Counted from the stretch's first letter, positions 10,568-20,888 are shown. The stretch is 64,000 bases of DNA from Hymenobacter plasmatis (GCF_020711255.1 NZ_JAJFAW010000005.1:1-64000), one strand, 5' to 3'. Numbers and translations: made by a program. The notes: generated by a model not told the origin, from the sequence alone.

Positions 10568-11254
10568 TTATACCGAGGCCAGCTCCCGCAAAATCTTGGG
10601 CACGCCCGAGGTCGCGGGCTCGGCCACGTACTGAATGCCGCGCCGGCCGGCTGCGGGCTGGTGTGGGTCGATGACGTATACCGGGCAGCCCACGGGAGCA
10701 TAATGCAGCAGCCCGGCCGCCGGGTACACCTGCAGCGACGTGCCCACCACGAGCAAGGCATCGGCGGTGCCGGTGGCTGCGGCCGCGTCTTCTATCAAGG
10801 GCACCATTTCGCCAAACCACACGATGTGGGGCCGCAACTGCCCGCCGTCCGGGGCTAGGTCGCCGAGGTGAATGTCGCCGGGGCAGTCGTACACCACGGA
10901 CTCGTCTTTCACCGAGCGCATCTTGTTCAGCATGCCGTGCAAGTGAATGACCTCGGTGGAGCCGGCGCGCTCGTGCAGGTCGTCTACGTTTTGGGTAATG
11001 ATGGTGACGCGCCAGCCCGGCTCCTCCTCAAAGCCGGCCAGGGCAAAGTGGGCGGCGTTGGGCTCCACGCTGCGGGCCTGGGCGCGGCGTTGGTTGTAGA
11101 AATCAAGCACCAGCTCGGGGTTGCGGGCAAAGCCTTCGGGCGAGGCCACGTCTTCCACCCGGTGGCTTTCCCACAAGCCATTGCTGTCGCGGAAGGTGCG
11201 AATACCTGACTCGGCGGATACGCCGGCACCGGTAAGAACGACAAGGTGTTTCAC
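10568..11254 (-). CDS. cobB: Sirtuin, NAD-dependent protein deacylase (CobB-like)
   Basis: It is predicted to remove acyl groups from lysine side chains using NAD+. Rossmann-fold motifs GAGVSAESGIRTFRD, TQNVDDLHERAGS and HLHG (catalytic His) are intact, as is LRPHIVWFGE. FYNQRR matches the Tyr-x-x-Arg signature of class III sirtuins, which accept succinyl or malonyl lysine. The zinc-ribbon region between HLHG and LRPHIVWF has only one cysteine (YDCPGD) instead of four, so the structural zinc is probably missing. At 228 residues the length is normal. It lies 127 nt upstream of the phosphoesterase-barrel gene on the same strand. Confidence 0.88.
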   Translation of the reverse strand: MKHLVVLTGAGVSAESGIRTFRDSNGLWESHRVEDVASPEGFARNPELVLDFYNQRRAQARSVEPNAAHFALAGFEEEPGWRVTIITQNVDDLHERAGSTEVIHLHGMLNKMRSVKDESVVYDCPGDIHLGDLAPDGGQLRPHIVWFGEMVPLIEDAAAATGTADALLVVGTSLQVYPAAGLLHYAPVGCPVYVIDPHQPAAGRRGIQYVAEPATSGVPKILRELASV

Positions 11255-11582
11255 TGCGGAGTAGACTAAAAGGTTGGAGGGTGTTTTTAGCTGGCAAACG
11301 CTGCTTCCAGTATTTTAACCGACGTTTTTCCAGCTCAGCGCCTAATTTTCAACTAAGCAACAGGCTGGAAGGCATAATCATCAGTACCCCAACAAGGCGG
11401 ATAATGGCAGGGATATAAACCGGAAAAGCGCCACAAAGTGGCTGCGCCCAAAAGCGGCAGTTGCTGCCTATTTTCTCTAACGGTCTTGCACCTGCGGGGT
11501 TATAGACGAGAAATACAGGCGACTGACTTGCTTGAGCAGCTTTAGTAACTTGACGTTTTAGCTCAATTTGCCAGAAGCCGGC
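11255..11582. other. Intergenic region without a recognised gene
   Basis: These 328 bases separate purU and the sirtuin gene, both on the minus strand. No conserved reading frame, tRNA or strong terminator is visible. One AGCTCAAT motif is present at 11560-11567, just past the purU stop. Confidence 0.6.
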
Positions 11583-12416
11583 TCAGTCGAAAATCACCGT
11601 CTTATTACGGTGCACAAACACCTGTTCATCAAATACCAGCTTGAGCGAGCGGGCCAGCACGATTTTCTCTACATCGCGGCCGGCCTGAGCCATTTCGCGG
11701 GCGCTCTGGGTGTGGTCGATGGGGATGACGCTTTGGGAAATAATGGGGCCCTGGTCCAGCTGCTCGTTCACAAAATGCGCCGTGGCCCCGATGATTTTTA
11801 CGCCCCGCTCGTAGGCCTGCGCGTAGGGGCTGGCGCCCACAAAGGCCGGCAAAAAAGAATGGTGAATGTTTATCAGTCGGTTGGAGTAGTGGGCCACGAA
11901 GTCCGACGAAAGAATGCGCATGTACTTAGCCAGCACCACAAACTCGGGCTGGTATTGCGTGAGCACAGCCAATACCTCGGCCTCGTGCGCCTCGCGGCTC
12001 TTGCCTTCGTGCGTGATGAAGTGAAACGGGATGTCAAACCGGCGGGTCAGGTCGCCCAGCACCTCGTAGTTGCTCACCACGGCCAGCACGCGGGCATTCA
12101 TCTCGCCAAATGCGTGGCGCACCAGGAGCTCACTCAGGCAGTGATGCTCCTTCGTTGCCATCAGCACAATGTCCTTTCTGTGGTTGTTGGTAAGGCGAAT
12201 GTGGGCGGCCGCCGGGAGCACCGCCTCCAGCTCAGCCAAAAGCGCCGCGGGCTCCACGGAGCCGGCAAATTCCGTGCGCATGAAAAAGTGGTTGTCGTGC
12301 CGCTCCACAAACTCCCCGTTGCGGATGATATTTAAGTGGTGGCCAAACAGTACCCCCGTGATTTTATACACCAGCCCGGGTTCGTCGGGGCAATTGATAA
12401 GTAATAAATGCGCCAT
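11583..12416 (-). CDS. purU: Formyltetrahydrofolate deformylase
   Basis: PurU hydrolyses 10-formyltetrahydrofolate to tetrahydrofolate and formate, balancing one-carbon pools and feeding formate to purine synthesis. An N-terminal ACT domain (LLINCPDEPGLVYKITGVLF, residues ~4-80) is followed by the formyltransferase fold. INIHHSFLPAF carries the catalytic Asn/His pair and LDQGPII the catalytic Asp; AKYMRILS is also typical. The length of 277 residues is standard. The ACT domain separates it from PurN and Fmt. It is a minus-strand gene between topA and the sirtuin gene. Confidence 0.94.
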   Translation of the reverse strand: MAHLLLINCPDEPGLVYKITGVLFGHHLNIIRNGEFVERHDNHFFMRTEFAGSVEPAALLAELEAVLPAAAHIRLTNNHRKDIVLMATKEHHCLSELLVRHAFGEMNARVLAVVSNYEVLGDLTRRFDIPFHFITHEGKSREAHEAEVLAVLTQYQPEFVVLAKYMRILSSDFVAHYSNRLINIHHSFLPAFVGASPYAQAYERGVKIIGATAHFVNEQLDQGPIISQSVIPIDHTQSAREMAQAGRDVEKIVLARSLKLVFDEQVFVHRNKTVIFD

Positions 12417-12506
12417 AGGATAGTAGATGACAGCTGGGTTAGATTCTGAGTGAGGCTAAGTCCTACAATGTAGTAGAAGGATAAAGAAGCAGACCAAGGG
12501 GCAAAC

Positions 12507-12532
12507 AAAAGCCCGCAACGAGGCGGGCTTTT
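12507..12532 (-). terminator. topA terminator
   Basis: AAAAGCCCGC and GCGGGCTTTT flank a 6-nt loop about 40 nt past the topA stop codon. A second small hairpin, AATTGAGCT/AGCTCAATT at 12542-12565, lies between it and the stop codon. Confidence 0.75.
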
Positions 12533-12571
12533 GAGGAATTTAATTGAGCTAAAACCAGCTCAATTTCGCAA

Positions 12572-15058
12572 CTATTTTGCTTTTGCCGGGGCTTTTTTGG
12601 CGGCCGGCTTGGCAGCGGCTTTTGCAGCTGGCTTCTTCTTTGCCGCGGGCTTTTTGGCGGCTGGTTTTTTCTTAGCTGGCGTGTCGGCTTTCTCCTCCTT
12701 GGCGGCAGGGGCAGCCTTTTTGCCGAAGCGTCCGCCTTTGGCGGGCTTGTCGGGGGTGGCGTCGGCCAGCTCCTGGCAACGCGCCAGCGTGAGTTCGGTA
12801 GGCTCTTCGCCTTTGGGAATCTTCACGTTCTTCTTGCCTGCCACGATGTAGGGCCCAAATCGGCCATTCAATACCTGAATGTCAGGGTTTTCGGGGAAGG
12901 ACTTGATGAGGCGCTCGGCATCGGTTTTGCGCTTGTTTTCAATCAGCGCCACGCCTTCCTCGGCCGTGATGGTGTGCGGGTCCTGCTCCTTGGTGAGGGA
13001 ATAGAACTTGCTGTCGTGGCGGATGTAAGGGCCGAAGCGGCCCAGGTTGGCCGTCATGTCCTTGCCCTCAAACTCGCCCACCACGCGCGGCAGTTTGAAC
13101 AGGTCCAGCGCCTCATCAAGGGTAATGCTTTCGATGAACTGGCCTTTGCGCAGGTTGGCGTATGCGGGTTTCACCTCGGGGTCGGTGGTGTCGCCCAGCG
13201 CCACGTAGGGGCCGTAGCGGCCCAGGCGGGCCGTTATTTTCTCGCCGGTTTCGGGGTGCACGCCGATTTCGCGGGTGCTGCCCAGGGTGCTCCGTTCAAT
13301 GTCCTGCCCGGCCTCGATGGTTGCGTGGAACTTGCCGTAGAAGCCGGTCAGCATCTGCGTCCAGTTTTCGTGGCCGTTGGCAATCTGGTCAAACTCATCC
13401 TCGACCTTGGCCGTGAACTGGTAGTCCACAATCACGGGGAAGTGCTCCACCAGAAAGTCGTTGACTACCATGGCCGTATCCGTCGGAAACAGCTTGGCTT
13501 TTTCGGCGCCGTAGTTCTCGGTTTTGATTTCGGTGTTAACTCCGTTGCCTTCCAAAGTCAGCACGTGGAAAGCACGCTCCTTGCCTTCGCGGGTGTCCTT
13601 TTCCACGTAGCCGCGCTTCTGCACGGTGCTGATAGTAGGCGCATAGGTGGAAGGCCGGCCGATGCCCATTTCTTCCAGCTTCTTCACCAGCGAGGCTTCG
13701 GTGTAGCGCGCCGGGGGCGCCGAAAACCGCTCGGTAGCAGTTAGACGCTGCAACGGCAGGTTCTGCCCAATGCTCAGCGGCGGCAAACCGCGCGAAAAGC
13801 TGGATTCACCGTCTTTTGCTTCTTCCTCGTCATCGTCGTCCTTGCTCTCGGCATATACTTTCAGGAAGCCCTCGAAGGTTATGACCTCGCCGGTGGCCGT
13901 GAACGTGACGCCCGGCTGCGTGCTGATGCCAATAACCGCCGTGGTGCGCTCAATCACAGCTTCCGCCATCTGCGAGGCCATGGCCCGCTTGCGAATCAGG
14001 TCGTACAAGCGCTGCTCCGACGCATCAGAGCCCGCTTTTACGGCGCCAAAATCGGTGGGCCGGATGGCTTCGTGCGCTTCCTGAGCCGACGCCGACTTGG
14101 TTTTGAACGTGCGAGTGTGGTGATACTCGGCGCCGTAAGCCGCCGTGATGGCCGCCTGCGCGCCCGCCAAGGCCTCGCCCGAGAGGTTCACGGAGTCCGT
14201 CCGCATGTAGCTGATTTTACCAGCTTCGTAGAGCTTCTGAGCTACGCTCATGGTCTGGGCCACCGAGAATCCCAGCTTACGCGAAGCCTCCTGCTGCAGC
14301 GTAGACGTGGTAAACGGCGCGGCCGGGCTGCGCTTGCCAGGCTTCTTGTCGAGGCTCTCAATCTGATAAGTAGCGCCCATGCAGCGCTGCAAAAACGCCT
14401 CGGCTTCTTCCCGCACCTTATAGCGGGTCGGCAGCTCGGCTTCGAGCACAGCGCCCCGGCCGGCATCAAAGCGGGCCACAATGCGGTAGGCGCTGGCCGA
14501 CAGGAAATGGGAAACTTCGCGCTCCCGCTCCACTACAAGGCGCACGGCCACCGACTGTACCCGGCCGGCCGAGAGGCCCGGCTTTACTTTTTTCCAGAGC
14601 ACGGGGCTCAATTCGAAGCCCACGAGGCGGTCGAGTACGCGGCGGGCCTGCTGGGCATTCACCAGGTTCTGGTCAACTTCGCGCGGGTTGGCAATGGCGC
14701 CCAGAATGGCGTTTTTGGTGATTTCGCGGAATACGATGCGCTTGGTCTTCGCAAGGGGCAAGTTCAGGGTTTCGGCCAAGTGCCAGCTGATGGCTTCGCC
14801 TTCGCGGTCATCGTCACTCGCCAACCAAACCATTTCGGCCTCCTTGGAAAGTTTTTTTAGCTGGGCAATTAGCTCCCGTTTATCGGCCGATACCACATAA
14901 GTGGGCTTAAAACCATTGGCTATATCAATGGCATTATTGTCTTTAGGCAGGTCGCGGACGTGCCCGTAGCTGGAGCGCACCACGAAATCCTGGCCCAGAT
15001 AGCCTTCTATGGTTTTGGCCTTGGCCGGCGACTCGACGATAACTAAATTCTTGACCAT
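12572..15058 (-). CDS. topA: DNA topoisomerase I (type IA)
   Basis: It relaxes negative supercoils by passing DNA through a transient single-strand break. The Toprim domain opens the protein (MVKNLVIVESPAKAKTIEGYL), and ISYMRTDSVNLS holds the catalytic tyrosine. The start at 15058 fits the family; upstream codons in frame would add 42 residues of unconserved sequence. The C-terminal part has RLGRYGPYVALG, NLGRFGPYIRHD and NGRFGPYIVAG, the repeats that replace zinc fingers in many TopA proteins. The last ~65 residues are a histone H1-like Lys/Ala/Pro tail (KKKPAAKKPAAKKKPA). It is divergent from the receptor gene across 278 bases. Confidence 0.95.
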   Translation of the reverse strand: MVKNLVIVESPAKAKTIEGYLGQDFVVRSSYGHVRDLPKDNNAIDIANGFKPTYVVSADKRELIAQLKKLSKEAEMVWLASDDDREGEAISWHLAETLNLPLAKTKRIVFREITKNAILGAIANPREVDQNLVNAQQARRVLDRLVGFELSPVLWKKVKPGLSAGRVQSVAVRLVVEREREVSHFLSASAYRIVARFDAGRGAVLEAELPTRYKVREEAEAFLQRCMGATYQIESLDKKPGKRSPAAPFTTSTLQQEASRKLGFSVAQTMSVAQKLYEAGKISYMRTDSVNLSGEALAGAQAAITAAYGAEYHHTRTFKTKSASAQEAHEAIRPTDFGAVKAGSDASEQRLYDLIRKRAMASQMAEAVIERTTAVIGISTQPGVTFTATGEVITFEGFLKVYAESKDDDDEEEAKDGESSFSRGLPPLSIGQNLPLQRLTATERFSAPPARYTEASLVKKLEEMGIGRPSTYAPTISTVQKRGYVEKDTREGKERAFHVLTLEGNGVNTEIKTENYGAEKAKLFPTDTAMVVNDFLVEHFPVIVDYQFTAKVEDEFDQIANGHENWTQMLTGFYGKFHATIEAGQDIERSTLGSTREIGVHPETGEKITARLGRYGPYVALGDTTDPEVKPAYANLRKGQFIESITLDEALDLFKLPRVVGEFEGKDMTANLGRFGPYIRHDSKFYSLTKEQDPHTITAEEGVALIENKRKTDAERLIKSFPENPDIQVLNGRFGPYIVAGKKNVKIPKGEEPTELTLARCQELADATPDKPAKGGRFGKKAAPAAKEEKADTPAKKKPAAKKPAAKKKPAAKAAAKPAAKKAPAKAK

Positions 15059-15254
15059 GTGGGCACGTAAGGGGAAACGGCAGGCAATTGAAGGCGGTGG
15101 GAAGTGAAACGGCCAGCCGTAGGGAAATGTTAAAATTGGCCGCAAAGATGCCGGATATTTCCCAGCGACGCCGCACTCGGCCATAATCCGGCCCCGACAG
15201 GCCAGGTTAACAGGGCTTCTGTACGGCGGAGTTCATTGGCTTGGTAAACCGGCG

Positions 15255-15262
15255 TATCTTTG
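15255..15262 (+). promoter_or_regulatory. -7 box for the chemoreceptor operon
   Basis: TATCTTTG matches the TAnnTTTG consensus. A TTG at 15236-15238 gives a 16-nt spacer, slightly short. The leader before the chosen ATG (15337) would be about 70 nt. Confidence 0.5.
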
Positions 15263-15336
15263 CTTATTCGCGGATAACCCCCGTACTTCGCCTTCCCCTT
15301 TTTGTCCTCCTTCCATCCGCTTGTTACTTATATAAT

Positions 15337-18300
15337 ATGGCTTCCCCCAAGAATCCGCAGACTAAGCTTCGCCGCACCCCGACGACCGCTGACACGGATG
15401 ATATTACCGGTGGCAAGCCGGATACCGGTGCCGTATCGGCCCTGGATGTTGTGCGGACCAACAACGACCTGACCCGCAAAAAAGGCGGCTCGCGGGGTTC
15501 GGTGGATACCCAGGACCCGGGCTACGTAAACGACCAGCTCAACCGGGTGCTCTACGCGCTTGACGCCTTCAAAAAAGGCGACGTGTCGGTGCGCCTCACC
15601 AAGCAGAACGACGACATCTTCGCCGAAATCGCCGAAGCCTACAACTCGATGGTTGAGATGATAGGCGGGGTAGGCGGCGAGGTATCGCGCATCTCGAAGG
15701 TGGCCGGGGTAGAAGGAAACCTGAAGGCCCGCGCCTCGGCCGACGGCGCCGCGGGTTTCTGGCGCGACATGATTAACAATATCAACGGCTTGGTGGACAG
15801 CATCGCCGTTCCGGTATTGGAAGTAGGCAAGGTACTGAAGAACATCAGCCGCGGCAACCTGGACGAAAGCTTCCAGATTCCGGTATCGGGCGACTTCAAG
15901 CTGATGGCCGAAACCATCAACAAAACGATTGACAACCTGAACATCTTCGCCGGCGAGGTAACTCGTGTGGCCCAAGAAGTAGGAACCGAAGGCAAGCTCG
16001 GTGGCCAGGCCAGCGTACCAAACGTAGGCGGCATCTGGAAAGACCTAACCGACAACGTAAACAACATGGCCTCGAACCTGACTTCTCAGGTACGAGACAT
16101 TGCCAACGTAGCTACCGCCGTGGCCAAAGGCGACTTGACCCAAAAGGTAACGGTTGATGTAAAAGGTGAATTCCTGCAGCTGAAGCAGAACCTGAACCAA
16201 ATGGTGGACTCGCTGAACCTGTTTGCTGGCGAGGTAACCCGCGTGGCCCAGGAAGTAGGAACGGAGGGGAAGCTGGGTGGACAAGCTAGCGTGCCCAACG
16301 TGGCCGGTGTGTGGAAGGACCTGACGGATAACGTAAACAACATGGCCAGCAACCTGACCTCTCAGGTGCGGGACATTGCCAACGTAGCCACCGCGGTAGC
16401 CAAAGGCGACTTGAGCCAGAAAGTAACGGTTGATGTAAAAGGTGAACTGCTCCAACTGAAGCAGAACCTTAACCAGATGGTGGACTCGCTCAACCTGTTC
16501 GCCGGCGAAGTAACCCGCGTGGCGCAGGAGGTGGGCACCGAAGGGCGCCTGGGTGGCCAGGCCTCCGTGCCCAGCGTCGCTGGTGTGTGGAAGGACCTGA
16601 CCGACAACGTAAACTACATGGCTTCGAACTTGACGAGCCAGGTACGAGACATTGCCAACGTAGCCACCGCGGTAGCAAAAGGCGACTTGACGCAGACGGT
16701 AACCGTCGACGTAAAAGGTGAATTCCTGCAGCTCAAGCAAAACCTCAACCAAATGGTGGCGTCTCTGAACCTGTTTGCCGGCGAGGTAACTCGCGTGGCA
16801 CAGGAAGTAGGAACGGAAGGGAAGCTGGGTGGACAGGCTAGCGTGCCCAACGTGGCCGGTGTGTGGAAAGCCCTCACCGACAACGTAAACGACATGGCCG
16901 CGGCTCTTACCTCGCAGGTACGAGACATTGCCAACGTGGCCACGGCCGTAGCGCGCGGCGACTTGAGCCAGAAGATGACGGTGAACGTGAAGGGCGAAAT
17001 CCTGGAGCTGAAGAACATCCTCAACCAGATGGTTGACTCCCTGAACATCTTCGGTGACGAAGTAACCCGCGTGGCCCGCGAAGTAGGAACGGAAGGGAAA
17101 CTGGGCGGCCAGGCCGTTGTGCCCCGCGTAGGTGGTACCTGGAAGGAGCTGACCGACAACGTGAACACGATGGCGAGCAACCTGACTTCTCAGGTGCGAG
17201 ACATTGCCAACGTAGCCACCGCCGTATCGAAAGGTGACTTGAGCCAGAAGATTACGGTAGATGTAAAAGGCGAACTGCTGGACCTGAAGGACAACCTTAA
17301 CCAGATGGTGGACTCCCTGAACATCTTCGCCGGCGAGGTAACTCGTGTGGCCCGTGAGGTGGGCACCGAGGGTATTCTGGGCGGTCAGGCCAACGTGCCG
17401 CGCGTAAGCGGCACCTGGAAGGACTTGACGGACAACGTGAATACGATGGCCTCGAACTTGACCTCGCAAATGCGCGACATTGCCAACGTGGCAACCGCCG
17501 TAGCAAAAGGCGACTTGAGCCAGAAAATCACGGTTAATGTGCGCGGTGAGCTGTTGCAGTTGAAGGAAAACCTCAACGAAATGGTTGACTCCCTGAACAC
17601 CTTCGGTGACGAAGTAACCCGCGTGGCCCGCGAAGTAGGTACCGAAGGCAAGCTGGGCGGCCAAGCCAAGGTGCCCAACGTGCGCGGCACCTGGAAAGAC
17701 CTGACCGACAACGTAAATACGATGGCCAGCAACCTGACCTCTCAGGTGCGAGACATTGCTAACGTAGCTACCGCCGTATCGCGCGGCGACTTGAGCCAGA
17801 AGGTATCGGTAAACGTCAACGGCGAGCTGCTGGACCTGAAAGACAACTTGAACCGAATGGTGGACTCCCTGAACATCTTCGCCGGCGAGGTAACTCGTGT
17901 GGCCCAAGAGGTAGGCACCGAGGGCAAGCTGGGCGGTCAGGCTTCGGTACCCAGCGTGGCTGGTGTGTGGAAAGAACTCACCGACAACGTAAACTACATG
18001 GCATCGAACCTCACCACGCAGGTGCGGGGCATTGTGAAGGTAGTAACCGCGGTATCGAAGGGTGACTTGACCCAGAAACTGACGCTGCAAGCCAAAGGCG
18101 AAGTAGCTGAGCTGGCCGACACCATCAATCGAATGGTGGACGACCTTAACCGCCTCGCCGTCGAAGTAAGCCGCGTGGCGAAAGTGGCCGGTGTGGAAGG
18201 CAAGCTGACTGAACGCGCCACGGTAGGCGGCGTATCCGGCTCCTGGAAAGAACTAGTGGACACGCTCAACGCCCTGCTCGAATCCATTGCCTCGCCGGTA

Positions 18301-19785
18301 CTGGAAGTAAGCCGCGTGGTGCGGGCCATCTCGGAAGGCGACCTGACCCAGCGCGTGGAAGTGCCCACCACGGGCGACATCCTGGCCATGTCCAACGCCC
18401 TTAACCTCGCCGTAGAGAACCTGAACGAGCTGCTCGGCGAAATCAACGACTCGTCGCAGATTGTGGGTACTTCGTCGGAAGAAATGGCTGGTAAAGGCCA
18501 GGAGATGAGCCGCGTAACCGTCGATGTGGCCTTGGCCATGCAGCAGATGGCTGAAGGCGCTCAGAACCAGGCTTTGAAAACCGACCAGGCCTTTAAGCTG
18601 ATTGAAGAAATCATGCAGGCCACGAAGGAAACCGCCAACAAGGCCGACGTGGTAAACAAATCGGCTATCCTGGGTGAGCAGACCTCGCAGCTCGGTCTGA
18701 AAACGGTGGCGGAAGTGGTAAAAAACATGGAAGAAATATCCAGCGCCGCTTCGCAAACGTCCCGCACCATTGAAGTACTGAGTACCCGGTCGGGTGAAAT
18801 CAGCAAGTCGCTGGGTGTAATTACCGACATTGCCTCGCAAACCAACCTGCTGGCTCTGAACGCCGCCATCGAAGCCGCCCGCGCCGGGGAAGCCGGCCGT
18901 GGCTTCGCGGTAGTAGCCGAGGAAATCCGGAAGCTGGCCGAAGGCTCCCGCAAGTCGGCCAACGAAATTGCCACGCTGGTAGAGGACGTTCGCAAGGACA
19001 CCACCTCGGCCGCAACCGCTATTTCGACCATGGAAAACCGGGTACTCAAAGGCAAGAACGCCACGTTCGAAGCCAGCTCGGCCTTTAAGAACATTGCGAC
19101 CAGCAGCGGCGAAACTCTTCGCACCTCGCGCGACATTCTAACGGCTACCGAGGTACAGAAAACCTCGATTGGCGACGTAGTGAAGTACGTGGAAGAAGTG
19201 GTAGCCATTGCCGAGCAAACGGCAACGGGCACGCAGCAAGTGGCCGGCACGGCCAAGCAGCTGTCGACGGCTATGCAGGAGCTGACTACCAGCTCGCAGC
19301 GCCTCACCGACATTGCCGACGACCTCCAGGCCGGTCTCGAAACCTTCCAGCTCAGTTCCTACGAGCCGGAGCCCGAGCCGCTGCCGCTGCGCCGCGGCCC
19401 CAGCGTGCGGGATATGTACCGGGCCCGCGATTCTTACGCCCCCGCTCCGCAGAATGGCAACGGCAGCGCCAACCGTCGGGCTCAAAGCCGGTCCGAAGCA
19501 GCTCCGGAACCTTCCGAAAATGGCCGCCGCAACGGCATGGTGCGTCGCAACGGCCGGGCCGAAACGTTTGCTCCGGCAGCTCCCAAAACGGAGCGGCGGG
19601 TACGGTCGAATCGCGCGGAGGTAGAAATTAACGGCAATGGGGCGCCCAAGCCTGCAGCTCCAGCCTCGCGGCCGGCGCCTGCAAAGCCGGCGGCCCAGCC
19701 CGAACAGGCGAAGAATGGCAAGAGCCCGCGCAACGGCCAGGCCGTGAAGGACGCAGCCCCCAAATCAAAAGCCAAAGCCAAGTAA
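15337..19785 (+). CDS. Soluble poly-HAMP methyl-accepting chemotaxis protein
   Basis: A 1482-residue chemoreceptor-like signal transducer with no signal peptide and no membrane segment, so probably cytoplasmic. After a polar N-terminus, residues ~207-942 hold eight near-identical 92-residue units. Each unit has two HAMP-like halves, one around [13 protein letters not shown] and one around [19 protein letters not shown]. More divergent units lie on both sides. The units closely match the HAMP repeats of group III (Nik1-type) histidine kinases. Residues ~1050-1340 form the MCP signalling hairpin with tip [20 protein letters not shown], which contacts CheA and CheW. A disordered Pro/Ala/Asn/Gly-rich tail ends KSKAKAK. 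The ATG at 15337 is preferred over an in-frame TTG at 15241. cheW, cheY, cheA and cheC follow. The ligand is unknown. Confidence 0.9.
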   Translation: MASPKNPQTKLRRTPTTADTDDITGGKPDTGAVSALDVVRTNNDLTRKKGGSRGSVDTQDPGYVNDQLNRVLYALDAFKKGDVSVRLTKQNDDIFAEIAEAYNSMVEMIGGVGGEVSRISKVAGVEGNLKARASADGAAGFWRDMINNINGLVDSIAVPVLEVGKVLKNISRGNLDESFQIPVSGDFKLMAETINKTIDNLNIFAGEVTRVAQEVGTEGKLGGQASVPNVGGIWKDLTDNVNNMASNLTSQVRDIANVATAVAKGDLTQKVTVDVKGEFLQLKQNLNQMVDSLNLFAGEVTRVAQEVGTEGKLGGQASVPNVAGVWKDLTDNVNNMASNLTSQVRDIANVATAVAKGDLSQKVTVDVKGELLQLKQNLNQMVDSLNLFAGEVTRVAQEVGTEGRLGGQASVPSVAGVWKDLTDNVNYMASNLTSQVRDIANVATAVAKGDLTQTVTVDVKGEFLQLKQNLNQMVASLNLFAGEVTRVAQEVGTEGKLGGQASVPNVAGVWKALTDNVNDMAAALTSQVRDIANVATAVARGDLSQKMTVNVKGEILELKNILNQMVDSLNIFGDEVTRVAREVGTEGKLGGQAVVPRVGGTWKELTDNVNTMASNLTSQVRDIANVATAVSKGDLSQKITVDVKGELLDLKDNLNQMVDSLNIFAGEVTRVAREVGTEGILGGQANVPRVSGTWKDLTDNVNTMASNLTSQMRDIANVATAVAKGDLSQKITVNVRGELLQLKENLNEMVDSLNTFGDEVTRVAREVGTEGKLGGQAKVPNVRGTWKDLTDNVNTMASNLTSQVRDIANVATAVSRGDLSQKVSVNVNGELLDLKDNLNRMVDSLNIFAGEVTRVAQEVGTEGKLGGQASVPSVAGVWKELTDNVNYMASNLTTQVRGIVKVVTAVSKGDLTQKLTLQAKGEVAELADTINRMVDDLNRLAVEVSRVAKVAGVEGKLTERATVGGVSGSWKELVDTLNALLESIASPVLEVSRVVRAISEGDLTQRVEVPTTGDILAMSNALNLAVENLNELLGEINDSSQIVGTSSEEMAGKGQEMSRVTVDVALAMQQMAEGAQNQALKTDQAFKLIEEIMQATKETANKADVVNKSAILGEQTSQLGLKTVAEVVKNMEEISSAASQTSRTIEVLSTRSGEISKSLGVITDIASQTNLLALNAAIEAARAGEAGRGFAVVAEEIRKLAEGSRKSANEIATLVEDVRKDTTSAATAISTMENRVLKGKNATFEASSAFKNIATSSGETLRTSRDILTATEVQKTSIGDVVKYVEEVVAIAEQTATGTQQVAGTAKQLSTAMQELTTSSQRLTDIADDLQAGLETFQLSSYEPEPEPLPLRRGPSVRDMYRARDSYAPAPQNGNGSANRRAQSRSEAAPEPSENGRRNGMVRRNGRAETFAPAAPKTERRVRSNRAEVEINGNGAPKPAAPASRPAPAKPAAQPEQAKNGKSPRNGQAVKDAAPKSKAKAK
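15955..18162 (+). repeat. Eight tandem 276-bp repeats inside the receptor gene
   Basis: The coding sequence repeats with a strict 276-bp (92-codon) period: the GAGGTAAC or GAAGTAAC segment recurs at 15955, 16231 and so on, up to the divergent unit that begins at 18163. Many stretches are identical at the DNA level, including silent positions, so recombination or replication slippage could change copy number in frame. Confidence 0.85.
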
Positions 19786-19800
19786 TTTTTGGTAACTGGT

Positions 19801-19860
19801 AGTGGTATTTGGTAGTCGCAAGCAACAGTGCTTTAGCCTTCCGACTACCAAATACCCACT
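19801..19860. repeat. Inverted repeat between receptor gene and cheW
   Basis: AGTGGTATTTGGTAGTCG (19801-19818) pairs with 19842-19860, with a single bulged C, around a 23-nt loop. It has no T-run, so it may attenuate or process the transcript between the receptor and cheW rather than end it. Confidence 0.65.
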
Positions 19861-19890
19861 ACTGACCACCAGCTGCTGACTACCAAGTAT

Positions 19891-20421
19891 ATGGCCGAGA
19901 TTGAACTAGCCGCTCCTGCCCCTAAATCTGAACGTGCCAAACCGGCCGAGCTGGTTCAGCTCATTGTGTTCCGGCTGGGCGACGAAGACTACGGCATCCG
20001 CATTGAGCAGGTGAAGGAAGTGACCGTGACGCCGGAAGTGGCGCGCATGCCCAAAACACCGCCCTTCATCAAAGGCATTGCCAACCTGCGCGGCGACATT
20101 ATTGCCATCATCGACCTGGAGGAGCGGTTTCGGCTGCGGCCCGCCGGCCGGCCCTTGCCCGAGCGCAGTTATACTGTAGCCGTGGAGGCTGCCGACTATA
20201 CCCTGGGCCTGATGGTGCGCGAAGTGCCGCGTCCCTTCACGCTGCCCCTGAGCCAGATTGAGCCGGCCCCGGAGTTTGTGCAGGACTCCAGCACCCGCGA
20301 CAAGTACCTCGAAGGCATTGCCAAGCTACCGGAAGGAGGCATCATCATCGTGCTCGACATGCGTAAGCTGCTCACCCCAAGCGAGGTGATGCGGCTGCCG
20401 GGCAAAGGGGCATCTTCGTAG
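19891..20421 (+). CDS. cheW: CheW-type chemotaxis coupling protein
   Basis: This adaptor links chemoreceptors to the kinase CheA. The CheW fold is recognisable from VFRLGDEDYGIRIEQVKEV, FIKGIANLRGDIIAIIDL and the C-terminal GIIIVLDMRKLLT. At 176 residues it is slightly longer than the minimal CheW because of an Ala/Pro-rich N-terminus. It lies 105 nt after the poly-HAMP receptor and ahead of cheY and cheA on the same strand, so it almost certainly couples that receptor to CheA. Confidence 0.92.
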   Translation: MAEIELAAPAPKSERAKPAELVQLIVFRLGDEDYGIRIEQVKEVTVTPEVARMPKTPPFIKGIANLRGDIIAIIDLEERFRLRPAGRPLPERSYTVAVEAADYTLGLMVREVPRPFTLPLSQIEPAPEFVQDSSTRDKYLEGIAKLPEGGIIIVLDMRKLLTPSEVMRLPGKGASS

Positions 20422-20498
20422 CCCCCAGCCCGTACAACGCGGGGCCGGGCGCAGTAGCTCGGCCATGCAATCGAATTATCCCTATGTCACCCAATACC

Positions 20499-20888
20499 AT
20501 GAACAAGCGCATTCTCATCGTCGACGACTCATTTTACATGCGGACGATGCTCAAGAACATGCTCACCGACGCTGGCTACGAGGTAGTAGGCGAAGCCGCC
20601 AACGGGGCCCAGGCCCTGGAAATGGCCACTTCAACCGAGCCTGACCTTATCACCCTCGACGTGATTCTGCCCGATAACACCGGGCTGGACGTGCTCAAGA
20701 GCCTTCGCCAAACGCAGCCGTCGGCCAAGGTGGTAATGTGCAGCGCCGTGGGCCAGGAGGTCATCGTGAACGAAGCCATCGAGAACGGGGCCCTGGCCTA
20801 CATCGTGAAGCCGTTCTCGGAAGAGAAGGTGTTGGAGATAGTGGGCGCCGCGTTGCAAAACAACGACGCCACCGAACAGACGGCCTAA
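20499..20888 (+). CDS. cheY: CheY-like response regulator (single receiver domain)
   Basis: A stand-alone receiver domain that would be phosphorylated by the neighbouring CheA. It has the acidic pair in ILIVDDS, the phospho-acceptor Asp in LITLDVILPD, the Ser switch in VVMCSAVGQ and the invariant Lys in IVKPFSEEK. No output domain is attached, so it acts by protein contact. The start at 20499 (MNKRILIVDDS) fits the family; an ATG five codons upstream at 20484 is possible. The target (gliding machinery, flux or gene control) cannot be told from this window. Confidence 0.9.
   Translation: MNKRILIVDDSFYMRTMLKNMLTDAGYEVVGEAANGAQALEMATSTEPDLITLDVILPDNTGLDVLKSLRQTQPSAKVVMCSAVGQEVIVNEAIENGALAYIVKPFSEEKVLEIVGAALQNNDATEQTA

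Noticed and set aside
15059..15184. N-terminal extension of TopA by 42 residues
   Set aside because: The conserved Toprim domain normally begins within a few residues of the start, as it does from 15058. The extension has no family resemblance.
16045..18090. Long open frame (681 codons) antisense to the poly-HAMP receptor
   Set aside because: It mirrors the 276-bp repeats and arises from their codon bias. It has no domain, start signal or independent promoter.
15955..18162. Direct repeats considered as a CRISPR array
   Set aside because: The period is 276 bp with no distinct spacers, and the repeats code in frame for HAMP units. There are no cas genes.
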